This document shows positions 8,584 through 18,015 of a stretch of DNA of 64,000 bases, piece by piece. The position numbers were made by a program, and so were the translations under genes. The first letter of the stretch is position 1; each line of letters starts with the position of its first letter. Source of the stretch: Plantibacter sp. PA-3-X8 (GTDB lineage: Bacteria > Actinomycetota > Actinomycetes > Actinomycetales > Microbacteriaceae); contig NZ_CP033107.1 of the NCBI RefSeq assembly GCF_003856975.1, positions 3,968,001-4,032,000 on the forward strand, in the 5' to 3' direction. The notes below the pieces were generated by a model. That model was not told the origin of the DNA, ran no database searches, and saw nothing but the letters and a program-made list of their open reading frames with translations.

Positions 8584-9728
8584 TGGCGGGGCTGATCATC
8601 CACGAGTGGATCGAGCGTCACGGTGGTTCCGAGAACGTCGTCGATGCGATGGCCGCCGCCTATCCCGACGCCGACATCCACTGCCTGTGGAGCAACGCGC
8701 CCGACCGCTTCGCCGGCCACACCGTGAGTGAATCCTGGATCGCCCGCACACCCCTGCGGAAGAGCAAAGCGGCCGCGCTGCCGTTCATGCCGGCCACCTG
8801 GGCCAGGACCGACGTCTCCGCCGCCGACTTCGTCCTCATCAGCTCGCACGCGTTCGCGCATCACGCCGGCGGACGGCAGGGAGCGAACGGCCCGCAGCGG
8901 TTCGTCTACGTCCACACGCCTGCCCGATACCTCTGGGCCCCCGAGCTGGACGTCCGTGGCGGGAACCTCGCTGCCCGCGCACTCGCCCCCGCCCTCCGTC
9001 GCGTCGACCGCAAGCGCGCGCAGGACGGCGCGACGTTCGCCGCCAACAGCGACTACATCCGTCAGCGGATGGAGCGTTCGTGGGGCGTCGAGGCCGAGGT
9101 CATCCACCCGCCGGTCCGCGTCGAGTACCTCCAGAGCGTGCCGTCCTGGGCGGACCGACTCAGCGCTGAGGACGCGTACCTGTTCTCGACGCTGCCGTCC
9201 GAGTACATCCTCGGTGCCTCCCGCTTCGTCGACTACAAGCGACTCGACGTCGCCATCCGCGCCGGCGAACTCGCCGGCTTGCCGGTCGTGCTCGCGGGCG
9301 CGGGGCCGCAGCACGCCGAACTGCAGGCGCTCGCGGATGCCGCGACGGTGCCGGTCATCATCATGACGAGGCCGAGCGACGAGTTGCTCTTCGCGCTGTA
9401 CCAGGCGGCATCGCTCCTGGTGTTCGCAGCGGTGGAGGACTTCGGCATCATGCCCGTCGAGGCGATGGCCCTCGGTACGCCCGCGCTCGTGCTCTCCGAA
9501 GGTGGTGCGTCCGAGAGTGTCCTCGCCATCGACGGCGGTGTCGTCGTCGATGCGCTCGATGACGCGACGCTTCGCGAGGCGGTCGAGCGCGCCCTGCTCG
9601 TCGACATGGCTCCGGCTCAGGAGCGCGTCAACGCCCTGTTCGGATCCGCCGCCTTCGCCACCAAGCTCACCGGCTGGGTCGGTCAATCCGCCCGCACCGA
9701 CGGAACCGATCGGACCCTCGCCTCATGA
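8583..9728 (+). CDS. Glycosyltransferase family 4 (GT-B)
   Basis: 381 aa. The GT4 donor-binding signature with two glutamates is present (EDFGIMPVEAMALGTP, about residue 283), preceded by GASRFVDYKRLDVAI. It should add a sugar from a nucleotide sugar to the lipid-linked repeat unit on the cytosolic face. Its start overlaps the priming transferase stop by one base and its end overlaps the next gene by four (ATGA). Sugar specificity cannot be read from sequence. Confidence 0.88.
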   Translation: MAGLIIHEWIERHGGSENVVDAMAAAYPDADIHCLWSNAPDRFAGHTVSESWIARTPLRKSKAAALPFMPATWARTDVSAADFVLISSHAFAHHAGGRQGANGPQRFVYVHTPARYLWAPELDVRGGNLAARALAPALRRVDRKRAQDGATFAANSDYIRQRMERSWGVEAEVIHPPVRVEYLQSVPSWADRLSAEDAYLFSTLPSEYILGASRFVDYKRLDVAIRAGELAGLPVVLAGAGPQHAELQALADAATVPVIIMTRPSDELLFALYQAASLLVFAAVEDFGIMPVEAMALGTPALVLSEGGASESVLAIDGGVVVDALDDATLREAVERALLVDMAPAQERVNALFGSAAFATKLTGWVGQSARTDGTDRTLAS

Positions 9729-10678
9729 TCCTTGCCGACACCAGGTGGAGCGGCGTCCACGGCATCGGTCGCTATGCGTCCGAAGTGCTCCCGCGGTTGA
9801 GCGTCGAGTGGTCGGCGCTCGAGGTCGGCGGCAAGCCGTCCGATCCGCAGGACTTCCTCCGCGTGCGCCGGACACCCGGCGGTGAGACGATCTACTCCCC
9901 CGGCTACAACGGGTTCCTCGCCCGCTCGCCACAAGTGGTGACCGTCCACGACCTGATTCATCTGCACCCGACGACCAACCGTCGTGCCGTGTACCTCGCG
10001 CACTATTCGGCTGTGCTGCGCCCGATCATCCGCCGGAACCGACTGGTGCTGACCGTGTCGGAGACGTCGAAGCATGCGATCGAGGAGTGGGTCGACGACG
10101 ACCGCGTCCGTGTCGTCAACGCCGGCAACGGACTGTCGGACGCATTCCACCCGGGCGAGGCCCCGACCGACGCTGCGGATGCTCTCCCCTACTTCCTGTA
10201 CGTCGGCAACCTGCGCGCGCACAAGAACGTCGACGTCGTCTTCCGAGCGCTGGCCCGCGTGCCCGACGCCCGACTCGTCGTCGTCATGAACGACCGCGAG
10301 GGCGCCGAGCGCCGTGCAGCGGAACTCGGTGTCGCCGATCGCGTCGAAGTGCGGAGCGGACTCTCCGACCCGGAGCTCGCTGAGCTCTACCGCGGCGCAG
10401 CCGCCACAGTCTTCCCGTCGTTGGTCGAAGGGTTCGGCCTTCCTGCGGTCGAGAGCATCGCGTGCGGAACCCCGGTGATCTTCTGGGAGGGCTGCGAGTC
10501 GATCGCCGAGATTTCGAGCGGCCAGGGGTTCCCGGTCGGTGACGCACACGACGACCTGGCCTGGGCCGAAGCGATGCGTACGGCCCTGGCTGACCGACCC
10601 CATGCCACAGCGCCGGCGGCGACGTACAGCTGGGACCGGACGGCCGAGATCGTCTCGAACGTGTTGCGAGAGCGTTGA
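9725..10678 (+). CDS. Glycosyltransferase family 4 (GT-B)
   Basis: 317 aa. The second GT4 enzyme has the EX7E motif in EGFGLPAVESIACGTP (about residue 237), a LYVGNLRAHKNVD donor-domain start and an N-terminal half shorter than usual. It extends the repeat unit in the cytoplasm. Its ATG overlaps the upstream stop (ATGA), and its own stop overlaps the next ATG (TGATG). Confidence 0.87.
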   Translation: MILADTRWSGVHGIGRYASEVLPRLSVEWSALEVGGKPSDPQDFLRVRRTPGGETIYSPGYNGFLARSPQVVTVHDLIHLHPTTNRRAVYLAHYSAVLRPIIRRNRLVLTVSETSKHAIEEWVDDDRVRVVNAGNGLSDAFHPGEAPTDAADALPYFLYVGNLRAHKNVDVVFRALARVPDARLVVVMNDREGAERRAAELGVADRVEVRSGLSDPELAELYRGAAATVFPSLVEGFGLPAVESIACGTPVIFWEGCESIAEISSGQGFPVGDAHDDLAWAEAMRTALADRPHATAPAATYSWDRTAEIVSNVLRER

Positions 10679-11574
10679 TGGATCGTCCTGAAGCGGTCTC
10701 CTCACCCCAACCTTCGATTGCCGCGGTCGTCCTGAACTGGCGCGACGCCGCGAACACGACCGCTTGCATCGCCTCGCTCGCACAGGACGGCGGTCTGAAC
10801 CAGATCATCATCGTCGACAACGAGGCTGACGGCACGCTTCGGCAAGCGCTCGACACGTCGGACGCTCCCGCGCACGTCCTGCTCGAACGGTCGGAGAACG
10901 GCGGCTTCTCCGCCGGAGTCAATGTCGGTCTGCGCTACGCCCTCGAGGCCGACGCAGACTTCGTGCTCGTCATCAACAACGACGCTCGGCTGCACGAGGG
11001 AGCGTTGTCCGTGATGCTGGCGGCGTTCGAACGCGATGCGAGTGTGGGGATCGTCGGTCCGGCAATCCTCAACGAGGACGGGTCACTCCAGGCGCTCGGC
11101 CCGGCCATCGGGTTCCCATTGCGGATCGACGAGACGGCGGGGTCGACGAGCCCCGACTTCGTGACCTGGGCGTGTGTCCTGGTCTCCCGACGACTTCTGG
11201 AGGCGATCGGCCTGCTGGACGAGACCTTCTTCATGTACTGGGAAGACGTGGAGTTCGGCTACCGCGCCCGTTCCGCGGGTTTCAAGGTTGCGATCGCACC
11301 CGAGGCGACCGTCGCTCATGCGGTCTCGTCGTCGCACAGCATCGCCGGCGACCGGGTCCAGCTCTACTCGGCGTATGGACTCGGCCGTGTCGCTGCGCGT
11401 CAGCGGCACTTCCTCCTTGCCTCCGTCATCCGCGCGACGCTACGTGTGGGCAAACGCGTCGCCGCAGGCCGATTCCACTTCGCTGGTGACCTCTGGTTGG
11501 CGTACCGAGACGGTCTGCGCCAGACGGAACAGCCTGCTTTCGAACGCGTGACGAAGGACGCTTGGCCCCGATGA
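10678..11574 (+). CDS. Glycosyltransferase family 2, rhamnosyltransferase-like
   Basis: 298 aa. A GT-A fold enzyme with AAVVLNWRD at the start, the NGGFSAGVN motif typical of WbbL/rhamnosyltransferase-like proteins, NND as the metal-binding DXD equivalent and a late MYWEDVEFGYRARSAG acceptor/base motif. ATG 10678 is chosen over a TTG three bases earlier because it gives the TGATG overlap seen throughout the operon. Rhamnose as donor is a family-level guess. Confidence 0.86.
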   Translation: MDRPEAVSSPQPSIAAVVLNWRDAANTTACIASLAQDGGLNQIIIVDNEADGTLRQALDTSDAPAHVLLERSENGGFSAGVNVGLRYALEADADFVLVINNDARLHEGALSVMLAAFERDASVGIVGPAILNEDGSLQALGPAIGFPLRIDETAGSTSPDFVTWACVLVSRRLLEAIGLLDETFFMYWEDVEFGYRARSAGFKVAIAPEATVAHAVSSSHSIAGDRVQLYSAYGLGRVAARQRHFLLASVIRATLRVGKRVAAGRFHFAGDLWLAYRDGLRQTEQPAFERVTKDAWPR

Positions 11575-12692
11575 CCCAGAAACCCATCGCCCGGTATTAC
11601 CGCGGCGCGCGAACGACGCACCTCGAGCGGCTGCACGACAGCGCCCCGGGCGACTTCTTCTATCAGAAGCCGATGTACGACTTCGATGTGACGCGAGCTC
11701 CTGCAGGTGTCCGGGTCGAACAGACGTCCTTCGTGCACATCGCGGCATTGGTCCTCAAGGGCACCTACTCGAGGTTGGAGATCGTCGAACCCTACGCTCC
11801 CAGCGCACTGCCGCAGAACCTGGTTCTCTCGGTGGCAGCGCGCGTAGGCCGACTGCTTCGTCGGCAGCCGACCCAGCTCGTGACCTACGCGATCGAGAAC
11901 GCAGACCTGCCGCGCAAGGTCGCTGCGAGCACGCATCTGCCAGTCGCCGTCACCCGGGCCCTGCTGCGTCTGACGGTTGGATTCTGCTACCGGTCGCTGA
12001 CTCGCATTGTCTTCGGCACCGCCGACGCGGAGACGAACTACGAAGCTTTGCTCGGCGCCCGGATGAAGCGTCGTCCACCGGAGACGACCTTGATCTGGGG
12101 CCTGCCGACAGCCCACCCGTCCGCGCTCACCGTCGACAGCGACGAGCCGGCCTCGAAAGTGCTGTTCGTGGGTGCACTCGACGAGCGGAAGGGCATTCGC
12201 CAGCTCATGGACAGCTGGTCGAACGTGTTGGCGTCGTCGCCGAACGCCGAACTCCAGATCCTCGGCAAGGGGCCGCTCGAGGCGGAGGTCCTCCGCTGGG
12301 CGCAGACGGCACCGCGCACGACGGTCATCATCGACCCCGCCCGAGACGTCATCTTCGAGGCGCAGCGTCATGCTGACGTCGCCGTCCTACTGTCGCAACC
12401 CTTCACCAACTGGAAGGAGCAGATCGGTCTCCCGATCGTCGAGGGCCTCAGCGTCGGAACCGAGATCGTCGCGAGCACGGAAACCGGCATTGCAGAGTGG
12501 CTGCAGAAGCAGGGCCATAAAGTGCTCTCACCCACAATCAAGCGCGCAGAGCTTGCAAGCGCAATCGCCGGCGCTTTGGAGCACCGCCGGACGCGAGAAG
12601 AGATCCGGGCAGAGCTACCTCCTGTTGATGGTCGCTTAGATGCTGACAGGTGGCTGTTCACCGGCGACATGCACGAAAAGACAGGGTCCTGA
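11571..12692 (+). CDS. Glycosyltransferase family 4-like protein
   Basis: 373 aa. The donor domain starts at VLFVGALDERKGI (about residue 200), and GLPIVEGLSVGTEIVAS matches the GT4 motif, though the first Glu of EX7E is not obvious. The N-terminal half, starting MTQKPIARYYRGART, is not recognisable. ATG 11571 overlaps the previous stop (ATGA), so the TTG at 11562 is rejected. From about 12490 codons become less GC-rich than in neighbours, marking the edge of a compositionally distinct segment. It is convergent with wzy. Confidence 0.78.
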   Translation: MTQKPIARYYRGARTTHLERLHDSAPGDFFYQKPMYDFDVTRAPAGVRVEQTSFVHIAALVLKGTYSRLEIVEPYAPSALPQNLVLSVAARVGRLLRRQPTQLVTYAIENADLPRKVAASTHLPVAVTRALLRLTVGFCYRSLTRIVFGTADAETNYEALLGARMKRRPPETTLIWGLPTAHPSALTVDSDEPASKVLFVGALDERKGIRQLMDSWSNVLASSPNAELQILGKGPLEAEVLRWAQTAPRTTVIIDPARDVIFEAQRHADVAVLLSQPFTNWKEQIGLPIVEGLSVGTEIVASTETGIAEWLQKQGHKVLSPTIKRAELASAIAGALEHRRTREEIRAELPPVDGRLDADRWLFTGDMHEKTGS

Positions 12693-12726
12693 GTGCACCT
12701 AGCCGGCGCAACTCTGCCACGAGTAC

Positions 12727-14085
12727 CTACCGGATGGCCGCTGGATCGTGACGTTCGCTGTCGCTTCCTACTGCGACGCTCACGGAACCCGCACTCCTCC
12801 TGCTTGCTCTGCCAAGGCCCATGAGTATGCCGAATGCCCCCCAGAACAACAGGAAGGGCGTCTTCCCGATAATCGCTGAGTTCACGAACGATGCGGCGCC
12901 GAACTGGTAAGCAATGAAGACAACGAGACCGTATGCAAGGAACCGGTAGTCAGCGTCGACGATCTTGCGCGCGGCGAATGCCGCAAGGCCAGCGGTCACA
13001 ATGAGCAACATCCAGGGAATGAAGAGCGCCAATCCACCTTCCACAGCCACGGCGAGATTGGCTCCGTCTGTGATCTGAACGGCGGTAGTTCCCACCACGC
13101 TCTGGCTACCGATCCCGACCCCGGTCCAAGGATTTGATCCGAAGCTGTTGAGCGCAAACTGTGTGAATGCGTCGTGACCGGCCGTCGATCCTTGAACAGA
13201 CTCGTTCTGCCCTCCGAACAGCTCCTTCACGATGAAAGAGTCCGCGATCGCCCGTGAGGTCGTCGAATCTGCGAGGAGAGCCACAACAACAACGCTTCCC
13301 AGGAGCGAGAATGCGACCAACCCCGGCACCAGTTTGGAGATGCCCTCTTTACCAAGCATTCGCAGAAGCGCCAAAAGAGCGATGACGACGGCGCCAGCGA
13401 TCGCGATGCGCGAGAAGGTCGTCATGAGGGCCACGATCACGACCACGCTTGCCAGGCCACTCCGCCATGTCGGTCTCTGAGCGAATTTGAACGCCCAGAG
13501 AGATAGGAACAGAAGCAACACAGCGGAGTAGACGATGGTATTGCCCATGAGGCCGTTCGAGCGGGTGATGTCAGTTCCGAAATAGCTGAAGACACGCGTA
13601 TCAGAGCTCGCCAGGAGCCAGGTCGGAAGTTGAGCTCGAAGCAGGTATTGCAGGATCCCAAAGACCGAAAACGCCACGCCCAACCGCATGATCATCTCGA
13701 GCAGTCGCCGAAGCTCGGCAGTTTCCTCAACACAAGTCGCGATATAGATAGCAAGAAACACGTATAGAGCGTGACTGCGCACCGTTGCCAATTGCTCTGC
13801 AAATGGCGCACCACCCTGAAGTAGCAAGGCAGCGTACGCGAGGACCAGCAGTAGCCAGGCGGCCATCCAGATGCTGACGGGCATGCGTCCCTGAGCGATG
13901 CCAACACGTACGACGAACGCGCCGAACATGATCACGAGCGCGCCATCAATGAGGAGCGTTGCCAACGCTGGTCCAGGCGACGGGATCAAATTGATGAACC
14001 CCGAGAAAAACACGACCCCTAGAACGAAGAGCGCCATGCGGAAGGCCGGGGACGGACGCGCGCTGGCAGTTCGCTCGATCCCCAT
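12727..14085 (-). CDS. O-antigen ligase/polymerase-type membrane protein (Wzy-like)
   Basis: 452 aa with about ten to twelve membrane segments and a large polar loop between about residues 280 and 340 (SNPWTGVGIGSQSV), the layout of Wzy polymerases and WaaL ligases. It should polymerise flippase-delivered repeat units outside the membrane. It is the only gene in the EPS locus on the minus strand and is visibly AT-richer than its neighbours, which suggests exchange by recombination. Wzy versus ligase cannot be separated by sequence; the locus context favours Wzy. Confidence 0.82.
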   Translation of the reverse strand: MGIERTASARPSPAFRMALFVLGVVFFSGFINLIPSPGPALATLLIDGALVIMFGAFVVRVGIAQGRMPVSIWMAAWLLLVLAYAALLLQGGAPFAEQLATVRSHALYVFLAIYIATCVEETAELRRLLEMIMRLGVAFSVFGILQYLLRAQLPTWLLASSDTRVFSYFGTDITRSNGLMGNTIVYSAVLLLFLSLWAFKFAQRPTWRSGLASVVVIVALMTTFSRIAIAGAVVIALLALLRMLGKEGISKLVPGLVAFSLLGSVVVVALLADSTTSRAIADSFIVKELFGGQNESVQGSTAGHDAFTQFALNSFGSNPWTGVGIGSQSVVGTTAVQITDGANLAVAVEGGLALFIPWMLLIVTAGLAAFAARKIVDADYRFLAYGLVVFIAYQFGAASFVNSAIIGKTPFLLFWGAFGILMGLGRASRRSAGSVSVAVGSDSERHDPAAIR

Positions 14086-14180
14086 GGACCGATCCTAACG
14101 ACAAACGATCGCCCCGCCGGTGGCGTTCGATGCTACGTCGGTGAACATCATGTTTCACGATCGATGGACCGCCTGCGATC

Positions 14181-14333
14181 TTGCTACGATTCGAGAACTA
14201 TCGTCAGGATGACCTCGCCGTCAGGTTCGAGCGTGACTCAAGCTCCAGAGCGGTCGACATCGTTCACTTCGAAAGGTCTCCCATGTACCGGCACGGCCTG
14301 CGCATGGTCAACCATGAGCGGAGCAGAAGATGA
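14181..14333 (+). CDS. Possible small ORF or remnant coupled to next glycosyltransferase
   Basis: A short frame from TTG 14181 to TGA 14331-14333 gives 50 aa (LRFENYRQDDLAVRFE...MVNHERSRR). The frame is open for about 13 codons further upstream without a better start. Its stop overlaps the ATG of the downstream glycosyltransferase as ATGA, the same junction used across this operon. It may be the 3' remnant of a gene cut when the wzy segment was exchanged, a leader peptide, or chance. No ribosome site is convincing and I recognise no family. Confidence 0.3.
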   Translation: MLRFENYRQDDLAVRFERDSSSRAVDIVHFERSPMYRHGLRMVNHERSRR

Positions 14334-15400
14334 GAATCGCGATCTTCACCCCGGACATCTCATCGAACTCGCTTGGTCGTACCTACTGCCTGTGGCTGCT
14401 GATGCGGGCCAACGGCTGGGAGACCGAGGTGTTCGCTCCACGTGGAGGCGAGATCTGGGGTCCGCTGCGCGGTGGAGACTTCGCCGCGAACTGTCGCACG
14501 GTCGACGAAGACGATCCCAAACTCCTTGCGGCGGTCGAAGCTGCCGACCTGGTCCTCGCAGTCAAGCCGGTGGAGACGTCTTTCGGGCGCGCAAGACGGC
14601 TCGCGCGCACAGCCCATCGCCCACTCCTCCTCGATGTCGACGACCCGGATCTCGAGGCCGCGTTGTCGTGGCGGCGCCCGCTGCGCCGCTTCGCGAAGGG
14701 CATCCTGAAGTTCAGCGCCGTGCGCAAGAACAGGGAGCTGAAGCGGCTCGCTTTGCAGGCGGACACCATCGTGAGCAATCCGGTCCTCCAAGCCATTTAC
14801 GGCGGGCCTGTCGTTCCCCATGTTCGCGACGACCGGGGCTTCGGGGCACCGCACACCAGTTCCAAGCCCTCCATTGCCTTCGTCGGAACGAATCGGAAGC
14901 ACAAGGGCGTCGACATCCTGCGGGAGGCGGTCGCGGACCGTCAGGATCTTGGCATCACGCTCAAGCTCACCGACGACGCGCCTGAGGACGCTCGGCCCTG
15001 GGAGCAGTGGGTCGGAATGACCTCCTTCGACGAGGGCCTCGCACTGGTCGAGAACGCGGACATCGTGGTGATCCCGAGCAAAGACGACGGATACGCCCAT
15101 GGCCAGCTCCCGGCGAAGTTGATGGACGCCATGCTCGCCGGTCGCGCGGTCATCGTGAGCGACATCGAACCCATGACGTGGGCAGTGGGATCCGGCGGTT
15201 TGACGGTGGAACCGTCGTCTGTCTCGGCGCTCGCTTCGGCGCTCGGCGAGGTGGCGTCGCCGGACACACGGACGTCGTTGGGGGCGCAGGCGCGGGAACG
15301 TGCCCTCGCGTTGTTCACGGTCGAAGCACACCAAGACGCATTTCGGGCGATATGCGAGGGCGCCGTTCGTCGGTTCTCGCAGGAGACGGGTACCAAGTGA
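14330..15400 (+). CDS. Glycosyltransferase (GT4-like)
   Basis: 356 aa. GT-B layout: N-terminal MRIAIFTPDISSNSLGRTYC, donor domain from SIAFVGTNRKHKGVDIL (about residue 184) and QLPAKLMDAMLAGRAVIVSD as the sugar-nucleotide motif. It should act on the lipid-linked repeat unit. It restarts the forward run after wzy and overlaps the next gene by four bases (GTGA). Confidence 0.82.
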   Translation: MRIAIFTPDISSNSLGRTYCLWLLMRANGWETEVFAPRGGEIWGPLRGGDFAANCRTVDEDDPKLLAAVEAADLVLAVKPVETSFGRARRLARTAHRPLLLDVDDPDLEAALSWRRPLRRFAKGILKFSAVRKNRELKRLALQADTIVSNPVLQAIYGGPVVPHVRDDRGFGAPHTSSKPSIAFVGTNRKHKGVDILREAVADRQDLGITLKLTDDAPEDARPWEQWVGMTSFDEGLALVENADIVVIPSKDDGYAHGQLPAKLMDAMLAGRAVIVSDIEPMTWAVGSGGLTVEPSSVSALASALGEVASPDTRTSLGAQARERALALFTVEAHQDAFRAICEGAVRRFSQETGTK

Positions 15401-16659
15401 ACGCTGCTCTCAACCAAGTGCGGACCCTCGCGATGCGTGCCAGACGCAAGGCGAAGCGGGACCGGGTCGAGCGGGGCTTCATCGAAGCATCCGCACGGGT
15501 GCCGGGAGCCAACGCCTTCGCCGGCCTCAACCCGATGAGCCTTGCGGTCGCATCGGCCCAATCGAGCGATCAGGTCCGGCCCCGTGTCTCGCTGATCGTG
15601 CCCGAGATCAAGGCCGAAGCCATCTTCGCCGGGATCCGCACGGCTCTGGAGGTCAGTGTCGGTGTGGCGAACTCGCTCGAGCTGCCACTCCGCATCTTCG
15701 CGCTGTGGGATGAGCCCAACCCGCGGGCGTCCGCCAGCATCCGGGAATTCCTGAGGGACGAGTTCGGTCTGTCACGTTGGGCCGAGGTCGAGGTCCTCCA
15801 CGTATCGGCACTCACCGGTCTGGCCGTCAGCGCGGACGAGCTGTGGATCGGTACGCATTGGACCACGGTCCACCCCTTGGACGTCGCTGCTCGACTCAAC
15901 GTGATCCGACCGGACCGCGTCATCTACCTGGCTCAGGATTACGAGCCTGGCTTCTACCCTTGGTCGGCGGAGTTTGCGCTCGCTCGAGCCACCTATCACG
16001 CCGGTTTCCGCATGGTGGTGAACTCCGAACCACTCGCTGCGTACCTCCGGGATGCAGAGCGTCTCGATGTTGATCCAGCGCTGGTGTTCGCACCGAGCCT
16101 CGATCTCGGACGCCTCGAGGAATCAGCTGCGAATCGGCGGAAGTCCGCGCAGCCGTCCGTGATGTTCTACGGAAGACCGAACAAGCCTCGCAACCTCTTC
16201 GCGATCGGAATCTCCGCCTTGAAGCTCTCCGCCGCGTCGTCGGCGGGTAGTGGAGTCTCCTATTCGTCCGTCGGAGAATCGCACGCGACCGTCGCGCTGT
16301 CAGGCACCACCACGCTTGCGTCGCGCGGGAAGTTGTCCTGGCAGGGATACTTCGAGCTGCTCTCGAACACGGATGTGATGTTCTCACTGCAGCACAGCCC
16401 CCACCCGTCTCACCCGCCCCTCGATTCGGTCGTCTCCGGTGGCATCACCGTGACGAACGAGTTGGCCGGCACCAGATCTGCGCTGCATCCGCGACTGCTC
16501 ACCGCCGAACCTGATCCCACACTCCTCGGACAGCGTCTGAATGACGCCATCGAGATGGCACGATCGAGCGAACCTGCCGGGTTCGACTCCACGTTCATCA
16601 CGAAACTCGGCGCACCGCTGACCGACGTCGTGAAGCACGCCAGCGCGCTCGTCGCTTGA
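15397..16659 (+). CDS. WsaF-family glycosyltransferase (rhamnosyltransferase-like)
   Basis: 420 aa. The central portion (RVIYLAQDYEPGFYPW, then FRMVVNSEPLAAYLRD) matches the rhamnosyltransferase WsaF family of GT-B enzymes that build surface glycans. The late stretch MFSLQHSPHPSHPPLDSV corresponds to the donor-site region. GTG 15397 is chosen because it overlaps the previous stop (GTGA) and removes a basic, out-of-character extension that would overlap 390 bases of the upstream gene. Confidence 0.8.
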   Translation: MNAALNQVRTLAMRARRKAKRDRVERGFIEASARVPGANAFAGLNPMSLAVASAQSSDQVRPRVSLIVPEIKAEAIFAGIRTALEVSVGVANSLELPLRIFALWDEPNPRASASIREFLRDEFGLSRWAEVEVLHVSALTGLAVSADELWIGTHWTTVHPLDVAARLNVIRPDRVIYLAQDYEPGFYPWSAEFALARATYHAGFRMVVNSEPLAAYLRDAERLDVDPALVFAPSLDLGRLEESAANRRKSAQPSVMFYGRPNKPRNLFAIGISALKLSAASSAGSGVSYSSVGESHATVALSGTTTLASRGKLSWQGYFELLSNTDVMFSLQHSPHPSHPPLDSVVSGGITVTNELAGTRSALHPRLLTAEPDPTLLGQRLNDAIEMARSSEPAGFDSTFITKLGAPLTDVVKHASALVA

Positions 16660-16681
16660 TCAGAATGCGTACCCATATCTG

Positions 16682-17905
16682 ATGAGAAGACTGCGCCAAG
16701 CCTCGAACCTCCTCCTGTACCTGCTCATCCCAGGCCTCGGAGCGGCCACTCCGCTGCTGGTCTACCCGGCGTTGACCGCCCAGTACGGCAGCACCGGCTT
16801 CGCTGCGGTCGCCGTCGCGCAGTCGCTCGGCCTGGCCGGTGCGACCATCTGCGAGCTCGGGTGGAGCGTCCTCGGCCCACAACGGGTTGCGAGAGCGCAA
16901 ACTGCTGAGCGTGCCTCGCTGTATCAGTCAGCATTGGCGACCAAGCTCCTTGCAACGCTGGTCGGCGCTCCTGTCGCAGCGGTCGCTGCCGCAGTCATCG
17001 CCACCGACTACAAGCCTGCCGCCGCGGTCCTGGCTGCCGCATCCGTGGCGACCTGCCTCAGCCCGGGTTGGTTCCTCGTAGGGGCGAACCGGCCCCTCGC
17101 CATCCTGGCGTTCGAAGGCATCCCTCGGTTGCTCATCATGGCCGGGGTCGCCGGGCTCCTGCTCGCCGGAGCGCCGTTGCTCGTCTACGGGATCGGCACG
17201 CTCGTCGCGGTCATCTTCACGCAGGTCGCGGTGTCGCTGCGGTTCGGTCAGCGACTCCTGCCGCGGCTCTCGGCATTCACCAGCGGCGGGGCGATCATCA
17301 AGCAGCAGCTCCCGCTCACCGGGGGACGCGCCGTGAGCGTGGTCTACACCTCGCTGCCGATCGCGATCGTCGGTCTCGTCAACCCGTCCGCCGTGGCGGT
17401 GTTCGCCGCCGTCGACCGACTCATGCGGATGGCCCTCGCGATCCTCGGCGGCGTTCCCAGCCGTCTGCAGAGCTGGGTCGGTAGCGCTCCCGAGGATGGA
17501 CGCGTCAAACGAAGCCGACAGTCACTCCTCATGAATGCTGCTCTCGGTGCCATCTCCGGCGTCGGGTTCGCTGTCCTCGTCCCGTTCGTCGCGAACCTGG
17601 TCTTCTCGGGAACGATCGACATCGTCTGGCAGGTCGCCGTCCTCGGTGGCGCGATCCTGTTCGCGATCTGTGCCTCGCGAGGGTTCGGACTGTCGCTCGT
17701 CGCTGAAGGCCGGGCCAACTGGATCGCCCTGGCGAACGTCCTCGCGGCCATCGCCGGTGTGGCGACCACGTTCGCGCTCACGGGCCCGCTCGGCGCCCCA
17801 GGCGCACAGCTCGGAGGCCTCTGCGCGGAGCTCGTCGGTATCGCGGTGCAGGCGTTCTGCCTTTTCCTCCTGAAGCGACCTCCGCTGCGCGATTCGGTGG
17901 CCTAG
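16682..17905 (+). CDS. Wzx-type oligosaccharide flippase
   Basis: 407 aa with about twelve membrane helices, matching the polysaccharide biosynthesis / MOP superfamily, though somewhat shorter than many Wzx. It would move undecaprenyl-linked repeats across the membrane to the Wzy polymerase. It is the last gene of the forward EPS run, 22 bases after the WsaF-like gene. Confidence 0.85.
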   Translation: MRRLRQASNLLLYLLIPGLGAATPLLVYPALTAQYGSTGFAAVAVAQSLGLAGATICELGWSVLGPQRVARAQTAERASLYQSALATKLLATLVGAPVAAVAAAVIATDYKPAAAVLAAASVATCLSPGWFLVGANRPLAILAFEGIPRLLIMAGVAGLLLAGAPLLVYGIGTLVAVIFTQVAVSLRFGQRLLPRLSAFTSGGAIIKQQLPLTGGRAVSVVYTSLPIAIVGLVNPSAVAVFAAVDRLMRMALAILGGVPSRLQSWVGSAPEDGRVKRSRQSLLMNAALGAISGVGFAVLVPFVANLVFSGTIDIVWQVAVLGGAILFAICASRGFGLSLVAEGRANWIALANVLAAIAGVATTFALTGPLGAPGAQLGGLCAELVGIAVQAFCLFLLKRPPLRDSVA

Positions 17906-18015
17906 GACAAACCTCCCCGGCCCCACCCCTGCATGCCTGTTTGGGAATCACCTGAATGCTAAGTTGAGGAGCCGACCGAGTCCGGTCGCTGCGAATTTCT
18001 TTCTGGGGGAACCAC

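Noticed and set aside
14164..14985. 273-codon frame beginning before the 14330 glycosyltransferase
   Set aside because: It is in another frame of that gene, with shadow composition.
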